NCBI RefSeq assembly: GCF_002980575.1
Contig: NZ_PVBS01000003.1
Coordinates: 240,673-304,672, forward strand
DNA length: 64,000 nt
Direction: 5' to 3'
From: Sphingobacterium gobiense
GTDB lineage: Bacteria > Bacteroidota > Bacteroidia > Sphingobacteriales > Sphingobacteriaceae
Below, piece by piece: positions 1-7,570 of the stretch (position 1 is its first letter; each line of letters starts with the position of its first letter). A program made the position numbers and the translations under genes. The notes beneath the pieces are model-generated. The model was given only the letters and a program-made list of their open reading frames with translations. It made no database searches and was not told the origin of the DNA.

Positions 1-35
1 CGGCTTCGAAGGTTCGAATCCTTCTCCCTCCACCA
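1..35 (+). tRNA. tRNA-Tyr, 3' part only
   Basis: The T arm (stem 8-12/20-24, loop TTCGAAT), the 3' acceptor strand TCCCTCC, discriminator A and an encoded CCA are visible. The preceding bases look like the end of a class II variable arm, and the sequence closely resembles the 3' end of bacterial tRNA-Tyr. The anticodon lies outside the window, so the identity rests on this resemblance and on the usual Bacteroidota Thr-Tyr-Gly-Thr-tuf order. Confidence 0.75.
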
Positions 36-38
36 TCC

Positions 39-98
39 GATTTTAGATATGTAGTATGTCGATTTGAATTTTTTTTACAAATCGAGTAATCTAAAATC
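39..98 (+). repeat. Two-tier hairpin in the tRNA-Tyr/tRNA-Gly spacer
   Basis: An outer perfect 10-bp inverted repeat (39-48 with 89-98) encloses an inner perfect 7-bp one (60-66 with 78-84) around a T-rich loop. In the tRNA transcript this could fold as a processing structure. It is not a standard terminator because no T run follows the outer arm. Confidence 0.5.
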
Positions 99-103
99 AA
101 TCA

Positions 104-176
104 GCGGAAGTAGCTCAATTGGTAGAGCGATAGCCTTCCAAGCTATAGGTTGCGGGTTCGAGGCCCGTCTTCCGCT
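104..176 (+). tRNA. tRNA-Gly (anticodon TCC)
   Basis: Complete cloverleaf. The acceptor GCGGAAG (104-110) pairs with CTTCCGC (169-175) and the discriminator is T176. The anticodon stem is ATAGC/GCTAT with loop CTTCCAA, giving TCC, which reads GGA. CCA is not encoded. It is part of the tRNA cluster ahead of tuf. Confidence 0.96.
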
Positions 177-267
177 CTTTTTTTAACGTTTGATTTAAGT
201 CTCTGTCTTTTTTGATGAATTTTTCTGATAAGGTAGAGGCTATCATCTGTAGATAGGCTTTTGATAA

Positions 268-339
<72 letters not shown>

Positions 340-359
340 CAAAAAATATGGAAGTTTAT

Positions 360-367
360 TACTTTTG
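360..367 (+). promoter_or_regulatory. Candidate -7 element upstream of tuf
   Basis: TACTTTTG fits the Bacteroidota -7 consensus TAnnTTTG, 48 bases before the tuf start. The nearest TTTG upstream (333-336, inside tRNA-Thr) is 23 bases away, longer than the usual 19-21, so tuf may also depend on read-through from the tRNA cluster. Confidence 0.4.
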
Positions 368-415
368 TAAAGGATTTAATAAAGAAACATTTTATAATTA
401 CTAATTCGCATAAAC

Positions 416-1603
416 ATGGCAAAAGAGAAATTTGACCGGAGTAAGCCGCACTTAAATATCGGTACAATCGGTCACGTTGACCACGGTAAAACAACTACTA
501 CAGCTGCTATCACTAAAGTATTGGCTGACAAAGGTTTTTCAGAGGCTCGTTCATTTGATTCAATTGACTCTGCTCCTGAAGAAAAAGAGCGTGGTATTAC
601 AATCAATACAGCGCACGTAGAATACCAAACAGCGAACCGTCACTATGCGCACGTTGACTGTCCAGGTCACGCTGACTATGTAAAAAACATGGTTACTGGT
701 GCTGCACAGATGGATGGTGCTATCATCGTAGTTGCTGCGACTGATGGTCCTATGCCTCAAACTCGTGAGCACATCTTGTTGGCTCGTCAGGTAGGTGTTC
801 CTGCGTTAGTAGTGTTCCTGAATAAAGTTGACTTGGTTGATGACGAAGAGTTGTTAGAGCTTGTTGAGATGGAAGTTCGTGAACTATTGTCATTCTATGA
901 ATTCCCAGGTGATGATATCCCTGTGGTCAAAGGATCTGCTCTAGGTGCATTGAATGGCGAAGAGCAGTGGGTTGATAAAATTATGGAATTGATGGATGCT
1001 GTAGATAACTACATTCCAATTCCTCCACGTTTGACTGAGCTTCCTTTCTTGATGCCGATCGAAGACGTATTCTCTATCACAGGTCGTGGTACAGTTGCTA
1101 CAGGTCGTATCGAAAGAGGTGTAATCAACTCTGGTGACCCTGTTGATATCTTAGGAATGGGTGCTGAGAACTTGAAATCTACTGTAACTGGAGTAGAGAT
1201 GTTCCGTAAGATTTTGGATTATGGTGAAGCTGGTGATAACGTAGGTTTATTGCTACGTGGTATTGAGAAAACAGATATCCGTCGTGGTATGGTAATCTGT
1301 AAACCAGGTACAGTAACTCCTCATACAGACTTTAAAGCTGAGGTATATGTATTGTCAAAAGCTGAAGGAGGTCGTCATACACCATTCTTCAACAAATACC
1401 GTCCTCAATTCTATTTCCGTACAACAGACGTAACAGGAGAAATCGCGTTACCAGAAGGTACTGAAATGGTTATGCCTGGTGATAACGTAACAATCACAGT
1501 AAAGTTGATTAACGCAATCGCTATGGAAAAAGGTCTACGTTTCGCTATCCGTGAAGGTGGTCGTACGGTAGGTGCTGGTCAGGTAACTGAAATCTTAGCG
1601 TAA
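416..1603 (+). CDS. tuf: Elongation factor Tu
   Basis: GTPase that carries aminoacyl-tRNA to the ribosomal A site in the cytoplasm. The 395-residue length is normal. GTP-binding motifs are G1 GHVDHGKT (19-26), G3 DCPGH (81-85) and G4 NKVD (136-139), and the RGITI effector segment lies near 59-63. Domains 2 and 3 follow and are complete to the usual C-terminal EILA. The ATG start gives the canonical MAKEKFDRSKPHLNIGTIGH N-terminus. It lies directly after the tRNA-Gly/Thr genes and before tRNA-Trp-secE-nusG, the standard Bacteroidota order, and a hairpin terminator follows. Identification is certain. Confidence 0.99.
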   Translation: MAKEKFDRSKPHLNIGTIGHVDHGKTTTTAAITKVLADKGFSEARSFDSIDSAPEEKERGITINTAHVEYQTANRHYAHVDCPGHADYVKNMVTGAAQMDGAIIVVAATDGPMPQTREHILLARQVGVPALVVFLNKVDLVDDEELLELVEMEVRELLSFYEFPGDDIPVVKGSALGALNGEEQWVDKIMELMDAVDNYIPIPPRLTELPFLMPIEDVFSITGRGTVATGRIERGVINSGDPVDILGMGAENLKSTVTGVEMFRKILDYGEAGDNVGLLLRGIEKTDIRRGMVICKPGTVTPHTDFKAEVYVLSKAEGGRHTPFFNKYRPQFYFRTTDVTGEIALPEGTEMVMPGDNVTITVKLINAIAMEKGLRFAIREGGRTVGAGQVTEILA

Positions 1604-1628
1604 TCTTTAAGATTATCCTAGTATAACA

Positions 1629-1669
1629 AAACAAGCTAATTGGCTGATGCTGGTTAGCTTGTTTTTTTT
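1629..1669 (+). terminator. Rho-independent terminator after tuf
   Basis: A perfect 9-bp stem, ACAAGCTAA (1631-1639) with TTAGCTTGT (1654-1662), is followed at once by a run of T. It separates tuf from the tRNA-Trp-secE-nusG unit. Confidence 0.85.
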
Positions 1670-1713
1670 CCGGTTATCCAATAGGGTATAAAGTAGAAAA
1701 AAAGTAAATAATA

Positions 1714-1745
1714 TTTGCGCTAATAGCGTTGAAACACTATATTTG
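1714..1745 (+). promoter_or_regulatory. Promoter of tRNA-Trp-secE-nusG
   Basis: TTTG at 1714-1717 and TATATTTG at 1738-1745 with a 20-base spacer match the Bacteroidota housekeeping pattern (TTTG, about 19-21 bases, TAnnTTTG). The tRNA-Trp gene begins 18 bases downstream of the -7 element. Confidence 0.7.
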
Positions 1746-1762
1746 CGTCATCAAAAAAACCA

Positions 1763-1834
1763 AGGGATATAGTATAATGGTTAGTATAGCGGTCTCCAAA
1801 ACCGTTGGTCTGGGTTCGAATCCTGGTATCCCTG
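1763..1834 (+). tRNA. tRNA-Trp (anticodon CCA)
   Basis: The acceptor AGGGATA (1763-1769) pairs with TATCCCT (1827-1833) and the discriminator is G1834. The anticodon loop CTCCAAA in stem CGGT/ACCG gives CCA. CCA at the 3' end is not encoded. It lies 25 bases before secE and is probably cotranscribed with it. Confidence 0.96.
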
Positions 1835-1859
1835 CTAAAATAATTTAGGTAAACTAAAA

Positions 1860-2054
1860 ATGGCTAAAGTACTTGATTTTTTAAAAAGCTCCTATGTCGA
1901 GGTTACAGAGAAGGTAACTTGGCCTACTTGGGCGCAATTACAAAACTCGGCGGTAGTGGTACTTGTAGCGTCTGTCATTATTGCTTTGTTGATATTTGTG
2001 ATGGATAAAGCTTCAAGTAATCTATTGGAGTTGTTGTACGGAATTACTTCCTAA
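1860..2054 (+). CDS. secE: Preprotein translocase subunit SecE
   Basis: Small inner-membrane subunit that clamps SecY in the Sec translocon. The 64-residue protein has the short bacterial form: an amphipathic N-terminal helix with the conserved EVTEKVTWPTW stretch (about 15-25), then one membrane segment (about 31-50, SAVVVLVASVIIALLIFVMD). Only the single essential transmembrane helix is present, as in most bacteria other than the gammaproteobacteria. It sits between tRNA-Trp and nusG, 19 bases before nusG, which is the near-universal context. The ATG start is the only sensible one. Confidence 0.97.
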   Translation: MAKVLDFLKSSYVEVTEKVTWPTWAQLQNSAVVVLVASVIIALLIFVMDKASSNLLELLYGITS

Positions 2055-2073
2055 ATTTATCATTAAAAATTTT

Positions 2074-2619
2074 ATGGCAGATCAATCGTTAAAATGGTAT
2101 GTAGTTCGTGCCGTTAGTGGAAAAGAGAAGAAAGTGAAGCAATACGTCGAGGCAGAAGTTGGCCGTTTGGGTATCCAACATCTGGTACCTCAGGTATTGA
2201 TTCCTATGGAAAAATATTACCAGATGCGTGACGGGAAGAAAGTTGCTAAAGAACGTAACTACTATCCCGGATATGTGTTGATCGAAGCTGCGCTGGATGG
2301 AGAGATTGAGCACGCAATTAAGAATTTGAATAGTGTGATCGGATTTCTGGGTGATAAAGAAGGTAATGCGATCCCTTTGCGTCCTGCTGAAGTTAACCGA
2401 ATTTTAGGTAAAGTAGACGAGATGGCGGAACAGGGGGAAAGCATGAATGTTCCGTATTACGTGGGTGAAACGGTTAAAGTGAATGACGGACCGTTTAATG
2501 GCTTTACCGGAGAAATAGAAGAGGTGCACGAAGATAAGAAGAAATTGACCGTGATGGTGAAGGTTTTTGGGCGGAAGACACCACTGGAGTTAAATTATAT
2601 GCAGGTAGAGAAGGAATAA
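2074..2619 (+). CDS. nusG: Transcription termination/antitermination factor NusG
   Basis: Binds the RNA polymerase clamp and modulates pausing, termination and coupling to translation. The 181-residue protein has the NGN domain (about 6-115, starting with KWYVVRAVSGKEKKV) and a C-terminal KOW domain (about 124-181, VGETVKVNDGPFNGFTGEIE). Length and domain order are normal. It is cotranscribed with secE. Downstream, instead of rplK, comes a strong terminator and then the oppositely oriented katG, so the usual nusG-rplK linkage is broken here. Confidence 0.98.
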   Translation: MADQSLKWYVVRAVSGKEKKVKQYVEAEVGRLGIQHLVPQVLIPMEKYYQMRDGKKVAKERNYYPGYVLIEAALDGEIEHAIKNLNSVIGFLGDKEGNAIPLRPAEVNRILGKVDEMAEQGESMNVPYYVGETVKVNDGPFNGFTGEIEEVHEDKKKLTVMVKVFGRKTPLELNYMQVEKE

Positions 2620-2636
2620 AAAACTACTATAATAAA

Positions 2637-2675
2637 TAAAAACGAGGGGCCGATAATCGAGCCCCTCGTTTTTGT
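2637..2675. terminator. Bidirectional terminator between nusG and katG
   Basis: AAAACGAGGGGC pairs with GCCCCTCGTTTT around the loop CGATAATCGA, with A-rich and T-rich flanks on both sides. It can end nusG transcripts on the plus strand and katG transcripts on the minus strand. Confidence 0.9.
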
Positions 2676-2678
2676 TTA

Positions 2679-4973
2679 TTATAGATCAAATCGATCTAAA
2701 TTCATTACTTTATTCCACGCTGCAACAAAATCATGAATAAATTTAGTTTGTGCATCAGCTGTTGCGTATACTTCAGCGATTGCTCTTAGCTCTGAATTCG
2801 ATCCGAACACCAGATCCGCTCGAGTAGCCGTCCACTTAAGATCTTTACTTTTACGGTCATAACCCTCGTAGACTTCTTTTTCATCTGACTGTGCTTTCCA
2901 CTGGGTATTCATATCCAAGAGGTTGACAAAGAAGTCGTTGGTTAGTACGCCTGGCCGGGTTGTGAATACACCATGCTTAGCGTTATCGTAATTTGTCTCT
3001 AGCACACGTAGACCACCGATTAAAACAGTCAGTTCAGGCGCGGTTAATGTCAGCAATTGCGCTTTGTCAATCAAGAAAGCTTCTGTAGGTGTAGCATATT
3101 TTGTTTTTAGATAGTTGCGGAATCCATCAGCTTTGGGTTCAAGATACTCGAACGATTCTACGTCTGTTTGTTCCTGTGAAGCATCGGTTCGGCCAGGTGA
3201 GAAGGGTACCGTAATATGAACGCCTGCCGCTTGCGCCGATTTTTCGACCGCTGCATTTCCCGCTAATACGATTAAGTCCGCAATTGATACTTTTTTGTTG
3301 CCGTTTTGTCTGTTATTAAACGCCACTTGGATATGTTCCAATACCTCCAACACTTTCGCTAATTGTGTCGGATTATTTACTTCCCAGTTTTTTTGTGGAG
3401 CCAGCCGAATACGGGCACCATTGGCACCACCTCGTTTATCACCACCTCGAAATGTAGAGGCAGAAGCCCATGCAGTTGAGATCAGTTCGGAAATATTGAG
3501 ACCGGAATCTAGGACTTCGGATTTCAATGCCGATACGTCTTCTTCATTAATGAGTTCATGATCAACTTCAGGAACAGGGTCTTGCCAGATCAGGATTTCC
3601 GCTGGTACTTCGGGACCTAAATAACGGGATCGCGGTCCCATGTCTCGGTGCGTCAACTTAAACCACGCACGTGCAAATGCATCCGCGAATTGGTCTGGAT
3701 TTTCTAAAAATCGTCGGGCTATTTTTTCATATTCAGGATCAAAACGTAAGGCAAGATCTGTTGTAAGCATAGCAGGGGCATGCTTTTTATTTGAGTCATG
3801 CGCGTCCGGAACTGTATTAGAACCCATGCCGTGCTTCGGTACCCATTGGTGTGCTCCTGCCGGACTTTTCGTCAACTCCCATTCATAACCAAACAGGTTC
3901 CATAAAAAATTATTGGTCCATTTGGTTGGTGAAGAAGTCCAGGTCACTTCGAGTCCGCTGGTAATCGTATCTCCGCCTTTACCCGTGCCATAACTGTTGT
4001 CCCAGCCTAGTCCTTGGGATTCTAAATCGGCTGCTTCAGGCTCTGCACCGACGTGGTCCGCGGGTGCAGCACCATGTGTTTTTCCAAAGGTGTGTCCACC
4101 GGCAATCAGTGCCACGGTTTCTTCATCATTCATCGCCATCCGTTTGAAAGTGTCGCGAATGTCGTAAGCAGCAGCGACCGGATCGGGATTACCGTCGGGC
4201 CCTTCAGGATTCACATAAATGAGTCCCATCTGTACAGCTGCAAGTGGATTTTCCAGATTACGACTGTGTATTTCCCCATCCGCGTCATCGTCAGATACCA
4301 GCACGCCGTGGTCTTTCTCTACGCCTTCAGAGCCGCGTGCATAACGGTCGTCACCACCTAACCAGGTCGTCTCCTTGCCCCAATAAACGTCTTCGTCTGC
4401 TTCCCATACATCCTCACGTCCGCCAGCAAACCCGAATGTTTTGAAGCCCATAGACTCTAAAGCTACGTTCCCCGTAAGAATTAGCAGATCCGCCCACGAA
4501 ATCTTATTGCCGTATTTTTGTTTGATCGGCCAAAGTAGCCTCCGTGCTTTATCTAAGCTTACATTGTCTGGCCAGCTATTTAGTGGTGCAAAACGTTGCT
4601 GTCCTCTTCCTCCACCACCACGACCGTCCTGGATACGGTATGTGCCCGCACTGTGCCAGGCCATACGGACGAAAAGGGGACCATAATGCCCAAAATCCGC
4701 CGGCCACCATTCCTGAGAATCTGTCATGAGGGTATGCAGATCCTTTTTTAAACCCTCATAGTCCAAACTTTTGAATGCCTCGGCATAATTAAAATCTTTG
4801 TCCATTGGGTTTGTTAAGGAGGAGTGCTGGCGCAAAAGATTGGTTTTTAGTCTATTTGGCCACCAGTCATTGTTTTTAGTGCCATCGCCTCCCGTAGAGA
4901 CGACTTTTTTTTCGTGATGTTGCCCTCCACTATGGAAAGGACATTTGCTAATGTCATTACTGTTGTTTTCCAT
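2679..4973 (-). CDS. katG: Catalase-peroxidase KatG
   Basis: Bifunctional haem enzyme that dismutates hydrogen peroxide and also acts as a peroxidase. The 764-residue length is typical of the two-domain family. The distal haem triad is visible at R103, W106 and H107 (VRMAWHSAGTYR). The Tyr of LIYVNPEG and the Met of MAMNDEET supply the rest of the Trp-Tyr-Met crosslink that the catalase activity needs. The proximal His lies in GGHTFGKTHG. A degenerate second peroxidase domain fills the C-terminal half. No secretion signal is seen, so it is cytoplasmic. The gene is transcribed alone, against the surrounding tuf-rpoC cluster, and splits nusG from rplK, which is unusual and suggests insertion or rearrangement. 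Confidence 0.98.
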   Translation of the reverse strand: MENNSNDISKCPFHSGGQHHEKKVVSTGGDGTKNNDWWPNRLKTNLLRQHSSLTNPMDKDFNYAEAFKSLDYEGLKKDLHTLMTDSQEWWPADFGHYGPLFVRMAWHSAGTYRIQDGRGGGGRGQQRFAPLNSWPDNVSLDKARRLLWPIKQKYGNKISWADLLILTGNVALESMGFKTFGFAGGREDVWEADEDVYWGKETTWLGGDDRYARGSEGVEKDHGVLVSDDDADGEIHSRNLENPLAAVQMGLIYVNPEGPDGNPDPVAAAYDIRDTFKRMAMNDEETVALIAGGHTFGKTHGAAPADHVGAEPEAADLESQGLGWDNSYGTGKGGDTITSGLEVTWTSSPTKWTNNFLWNLFGYEWELTKSPAGAHQWVPKHGMGSNTVPDAHDSNKKHAPAMLTTDLALRFDPEYEKIARRFLENPDQFADAFARAWFKLTHRDMGPRSRYLGPEVPAEILIWQDPVPEVDHELINEEDVSALKSEVLDSGLNISELISTAWASASTFRGGDKRGGANGARIRLAPQKNWEVNNPTQLAKVLEVLEHIQVAFNNRQNGNKKVSIADLIVLAGNAAVEKSAQAAGVHITVPFSPGRTDASQEQTDVESFEYLEPKADGFRNYLKTKYATPTEAFLIDKAQLLTLTAPELTVLIGGLRVLETNYDNAKHGVFTTRPGVLTNDFFVNLLDMNTQWKAQSDEKEVYEGYDRKSKDLKWTATRADLVFGSNSELRAIAEVYATADAQTKFIHDFVAAWNKVMNLDRFDL

Positions 4974-5036
4974 TTTTTATTTATTGATTTAATTTATTTT
5001 ATTTTTCATTGATGTTATTACTATGGTCTTTACAAT

Positions 5037-5044
5037 CAAAGATA
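5037..5044 (-). promoter_or_regulatory. Candidate -7 element of katG
   Basis: On the minus strand this reads TATCTTTG, matching TAnnTTTG, 64 bases upstream of the katG start. No clear TTTG lies at the expected -33 distance, as would fit an activator-dependent promoter. Confidence 0.45.
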
Positions 5045-5067
5045 CGTTAACGTAGATGTTAGTTACT

Positions 5068-5082
5068 ATCGATAATCTCGAT
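5068..5082. promoter_or_regulatory. Small inverted repeat upstream of katG
   Basis: ATCGA and TCGAT are arranged as an inverted repeat with a 5-base spacer, just upstream of the katG -7 element. It could be half of a peroxide-regulator site (OxyR or PerR type), but it is short and does not match a full consensus that I can confirm. Confidence 0.25.
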
Positions 5083-5141
5083 GCCATATTGGTTTTGTTT
5101 ATTAAATTATCTTCTATGTTTTTTATTTCCAAAATGTTTAT

Positions 5142-5149
5142 TATCTTTG
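5142..5149 (+). promoter_or_regulatory. Candidate -7 element of the rplK operon
   Basis: TATCTTTG matches TAnnTTTG. It lies 115 bases upstream of rplK, leaving a leader of about 105 bases. A separate promoter is needed here because the nusG transcript ends upstream of katG. The -33 element is not clear. Confidence 0.5.
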
Positions 5150-5263
5150 CACCTCGTTTGATTATATACTGCTTTTATTATATAGTCTACGAAAGATAAT
5201 AAATGTTACGTTATAATGCTTCCACCTTACTAACAAACATTTAACAATTAAATTCAAAACAAA

Positions 5264-5707
5264 ATGGCAAAAGAGGTCAGTGCGTTAGTAAAATTACAAG
5301 TAAAGGGCGGTGCTGCAAATCCATCTCCTCCTGTAGGGCCTGCATTGGGTGCTAAAGGGGTGAACATCATGGACTTCTGTAAGCAATTTAACGCTCGTAC
5401 GCAAGACAAACCAGGGCAAGTACTTCCTGTTGTCATTACAGTTTACAGCGACAAATCATTTGATTTTATCATCAAGACACCACCGGTAGCTGTTCAGTTA
5501 AAAGATGTAGCTAAGCTGAAAAGTGGGTCGGGTGAGCCTAACCGTAAAAAAGTTGCTTCTATTACTTGGGAGCAGGTTGAGGTTATTGCTAAAGATAAAA
5601 TGCCTGATTTGAATGCATTTACTGTAGAGTCTGCTATGAAAATGGTGGCTGGGACAGCACGTAGTATGGGCATTACCGTTTCTGGTAACGCTCCTTGGAA
5701 CAATTAA
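5264..5707 (+). CDS. rplK: 50S ribosomal protein L11
   Basis: Binds 23S rRNA in the GTPase-associated centre and is needed for factor-dependent GTP hydrolysis. The 147-residue protein is full length, with the N-terminal domain (GGAANPSPPVGPALGAKGVN, proline-rich hinge) and the C-terminal RNA-binding domain ending near GTARSMGITV. It is the first gene of rplK-rplA-rplJ-rplL-rpoB-rpoC, with a long leader that starts from its own promoter because katG separates it from nusG. Confidence 0.98.
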   Translation: MAKEVSALVKLQVKGGAANPSPPVGPALGAKGVNIMDFCKQFNARTQDKPGQVLPVVITVYSDKSFDFIIKTPPVAVQLKDVAKLKSGSGEPNRKKVASITWEQVEVIAKDKMPDLNAFTVESAMKMVAGTARSMGITVSGNAPWNN

Positions 5708-5730
5708 TTTAACGAAATCAGTTTAAGAAA

Positions 5731-6429
5731 GTGGCTAGATTAACAAAAAATCAAAAAGCGGCACTATCCAAAATTGAAGCTGGTAAGGCGTACTCTTTAA
5801 AAGAAGCAGCCGCTTTGGTTAAAGAGATTACAGCGACGAAATTTGATGCTTCTGTGGATATCGACGTTCGTTTAGGCGTGGATCCTCGTAAAGCAAACCA
5901 AATGGTTCGTGGTATCGCTACGTTACCTCACGGGACAGGTAAGACTGTGCGTGTTTTAGTATTGTGTACTCCTGATAAGGAGGAAGAAGCTAAGGCTGCA
6001 GGCGCGGATTACGTAGGTCTCGATGAGTACATCAGCAAAATTGAAGGTGGTTGGACTGACGTTGATATCATTATTACTATGCCTAGTGTTATGGCTAAAG
6101 TGGGTAAATTGGGACGTATTTTGGGTCCAAGAAACTTGATGCCTAACCCTAAAACTGGAACAGTGACTACGGATGTAGGTAAAGCTGTAACGGAAGTGAA
6201 AGGTGGTAAAATTGATTTCAAAGTCGACAAGACAGGTATCATCCATACTTCAGTGGGTAAAGTGTCGTTCGAAGCAGATAAGATTTATGACAATGCATTA
6301 GAGGTGTTACAAACACTGGCACGTCTTAAACCTTCCGCTGCTAAGGGAACATACTTCAAAAGTATTCACATCTCTTCAACCATGAGTCCTGGTATTCATG
6401 TGGAGACTAAATCAGTAGCAGGAATTTAA
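5731..6429 (+). CDS. rplA: 50S ribosomal protein L1
   Basis: Binds the L1 stalk of 23S rRNA, helps release deacylated tRNA, and in many bacteria represses its own operon. The 232-residue length is normal. Typical motifs are DVRLGVDPRKANQMVRG (about 46-62) and the GPRNLMPNPKTGTV signature. The start is a GTG at 5731, supported by the canonical N-terminus MARLTKNQKAAL. It lies 23 bases after rplK and 2 bases before rplJ, so tight cotranscription is expected. Confidence 0.98.
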   Translation: MARLTKNQKAALSKIEAGKAYSLKEAAALVKEITATKFDASVDIDVRLGVDPRKANQMVRGIATLPHGTGKTVRVLVLCTPDKEEEAKAAGADYVGLDEYISKIEGGWTDVDIIITMPSVMAKVGKLGRILGPRNLMPNPKTGTVTTDVGKAVTEVKGGKIDFKVDKTGIIHTSVGKVSFEADKIYDNALEVLQTLARLKPSAAKGTYFKSIHISSTMSPGIHVETKSVAGI

Positions 6430-6431
6430 TC

Positions 6432-6950
6432 ATGAGAAAAGAAGAAAAACAAGCAATTGTTCAAGCTTTGGCCGAACAGATTAAATCTTACGGTAATTTC
6501 TACATTACTGATACTGCTGATTTAACTGTTGAAAAAGTAAATAACATCCGCCGTAAATGTTTTGAGCAGGGTATTACGATTCAAGTAGCTAAAAACTCCT
6601 TGATTGAAAAAGCCCTTATCGAAGCAGGAATCGATTCAGAAGAATTGCGTAGCGTGCTTAAAGGTGCTTCTACAATGATGTTCTCTGAAACCGGAAACGG
6701 CCCGGCGAAATTGATCAAACAATTACGTAAGGAAGGTGACAAGCCCGTTCTAAAAGCGGCTTACATCCAAGAAACTGCATTCGTAGGAGATAACCAACTA
6801 GAAGCACTAGTTAATCTTAAATCCAAAGACGAACTTATCGCAGACGTTATTGCTTTGCTTCAATCTCCTGCGAAGAATGTTATTTCCGCACTTCAATCAG
6901 GTGGAAATACAATTTCAGGTTTGGTAAAAGCTTTAGAAGAAAGAGGCTAA
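6432..6950 (+). CDS. rplJ: 50S ribosomal protein L10
   Basis: Forms the base of the ribosomal stalk and anchors L7/L12 dimers. The 172-residue protein has the N-terminal rRNA-binding domain (RKEEKQAIVQALAEQIKSYG) and the C-terminal helix that binds L7/L12 (about 140-172, rich in Ala and Leu). It starts 2 bases after the rplA stop and is followed 76 bases later by rplL, as usual. Confidence 0.98.
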   Translation: MRKEEKQAIVQALAEQIKSYGNFYITDTADLTVEKVNNIRRKCFEQGITIQVAKNSLIEKALIEAGIDSEELRSVLKGASTMMFSETGNGPAKLIKQLRKEGDKPVLKAAYIQETAFVGDNQLEALVNLKSKDELIADVIALLQSPAKNVISALQSGGNTISGLVKALEERG

Positions 6951-7026
6951 CGGACACCTCGTATAAAATGTTCGTGTATTTTTAATTAACAATTTTTATT
7001 AAGTACATTCAAAAATTCAAAATAAA

Positions 7027-7404
7027 ATGGCAGATTTAAAACAACTTGCTGAACAGTTGGTTAACTTAACAGTAAAAGAAGTTAAAGAATTAGCTGATAT
7101 CCTAAAAGATGAGTATGGTATCGAGCCTGCTGCTGCAGCTGTTGCAGTTGCTGGTCCTGCTGCTGGTGGCGAAGCTGCTGCTGCTGAAGAGAAAACTTCA
7201 TTTGACGTTATCTTGAAAGAAGCTGGTGGTCAGAAATTAGCAGTAGTTAAATTGGTTAAAGACTTAGCTGGTTTAGGCTTGAAAGAAGCTAAAGATTTAG
7301 TTGACGGTGCTCCTAAGGAATTGAAAACAGGTGTTTCAAAAGACGAAGCTGAAGCTTTGAAAAAACAATTAGAAGAAGCTGGAGCTGTTGTTGAGATCAA
7401 ATAA
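7027..7404 (+). CDS. rplL: 50S ribosomal protein L7/L12
   Basis: Acidic stalk protein that recruits translation factors to the ribosome. The 125-residue protein has an N-terminal dimerisation domain, a flexible Ala/Gly/Glu hinge (about 37-55) and a C-terminal factor-binding domain with GLGLKEAKDLVDGAPK. It is strongly biased to a few preferred codons, as expected for a very abundant protein. Two hairpins separate it from rpoB and may lower downstream expression relative to the ribosomal proteins. Confidence 0.98.
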   Translation: MADLKQLAEQLVNLTVKEVKELADILKDEYGIEPAAAAVAVAGPAAGGEAAAAEEKTSFDVILKEAGGQKLAVVKLVKDLAGLGLKEAKDLVDGAPKELKTGVSKDEAEALKKQLEEAGAVVEIK

Positions 7405-7433
7405 TCTCAGCATAAAAAAGCGCCTTAAGGGTT

Positions 7434-7514
7434 TAGACTCTGTCAATACGTTGTCAGAGTCTATTCCTGTTTATAATATTATTACATGTATCAGATGGGT
7501 GCTGACATCTGATA
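7434..7514 (+). promoter_or_regulatory. Two tandem hairpins between rplL and rpoB
   Basis: Hairpin 1 is TAGACTCTG (7434-7442) with CAGAGTCTA (7455-7463). Hairpin 2 is TATCAGATG (7489-7497) with CATCTGATA (7506-7514). Both have perfect 9-bp stems. Neither is followed by a T run, so partial attenuation or RNase processing is more likely than full termination. E. coli also has an attenuator and an RNase III site in this interval. Confidence 0.6.
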
Positions 7515-7570
7515 AGAACATGATTACAGCATAGTTGGCTCAGTTTTTTTAAACTAAAATACTTATTCCC

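Noticed and set aside
3295..4729. Several plus-strand open frames inside katG
   Set aside because: They are antisense frames within a long, unmistakable katG coding sequence and show no family features.
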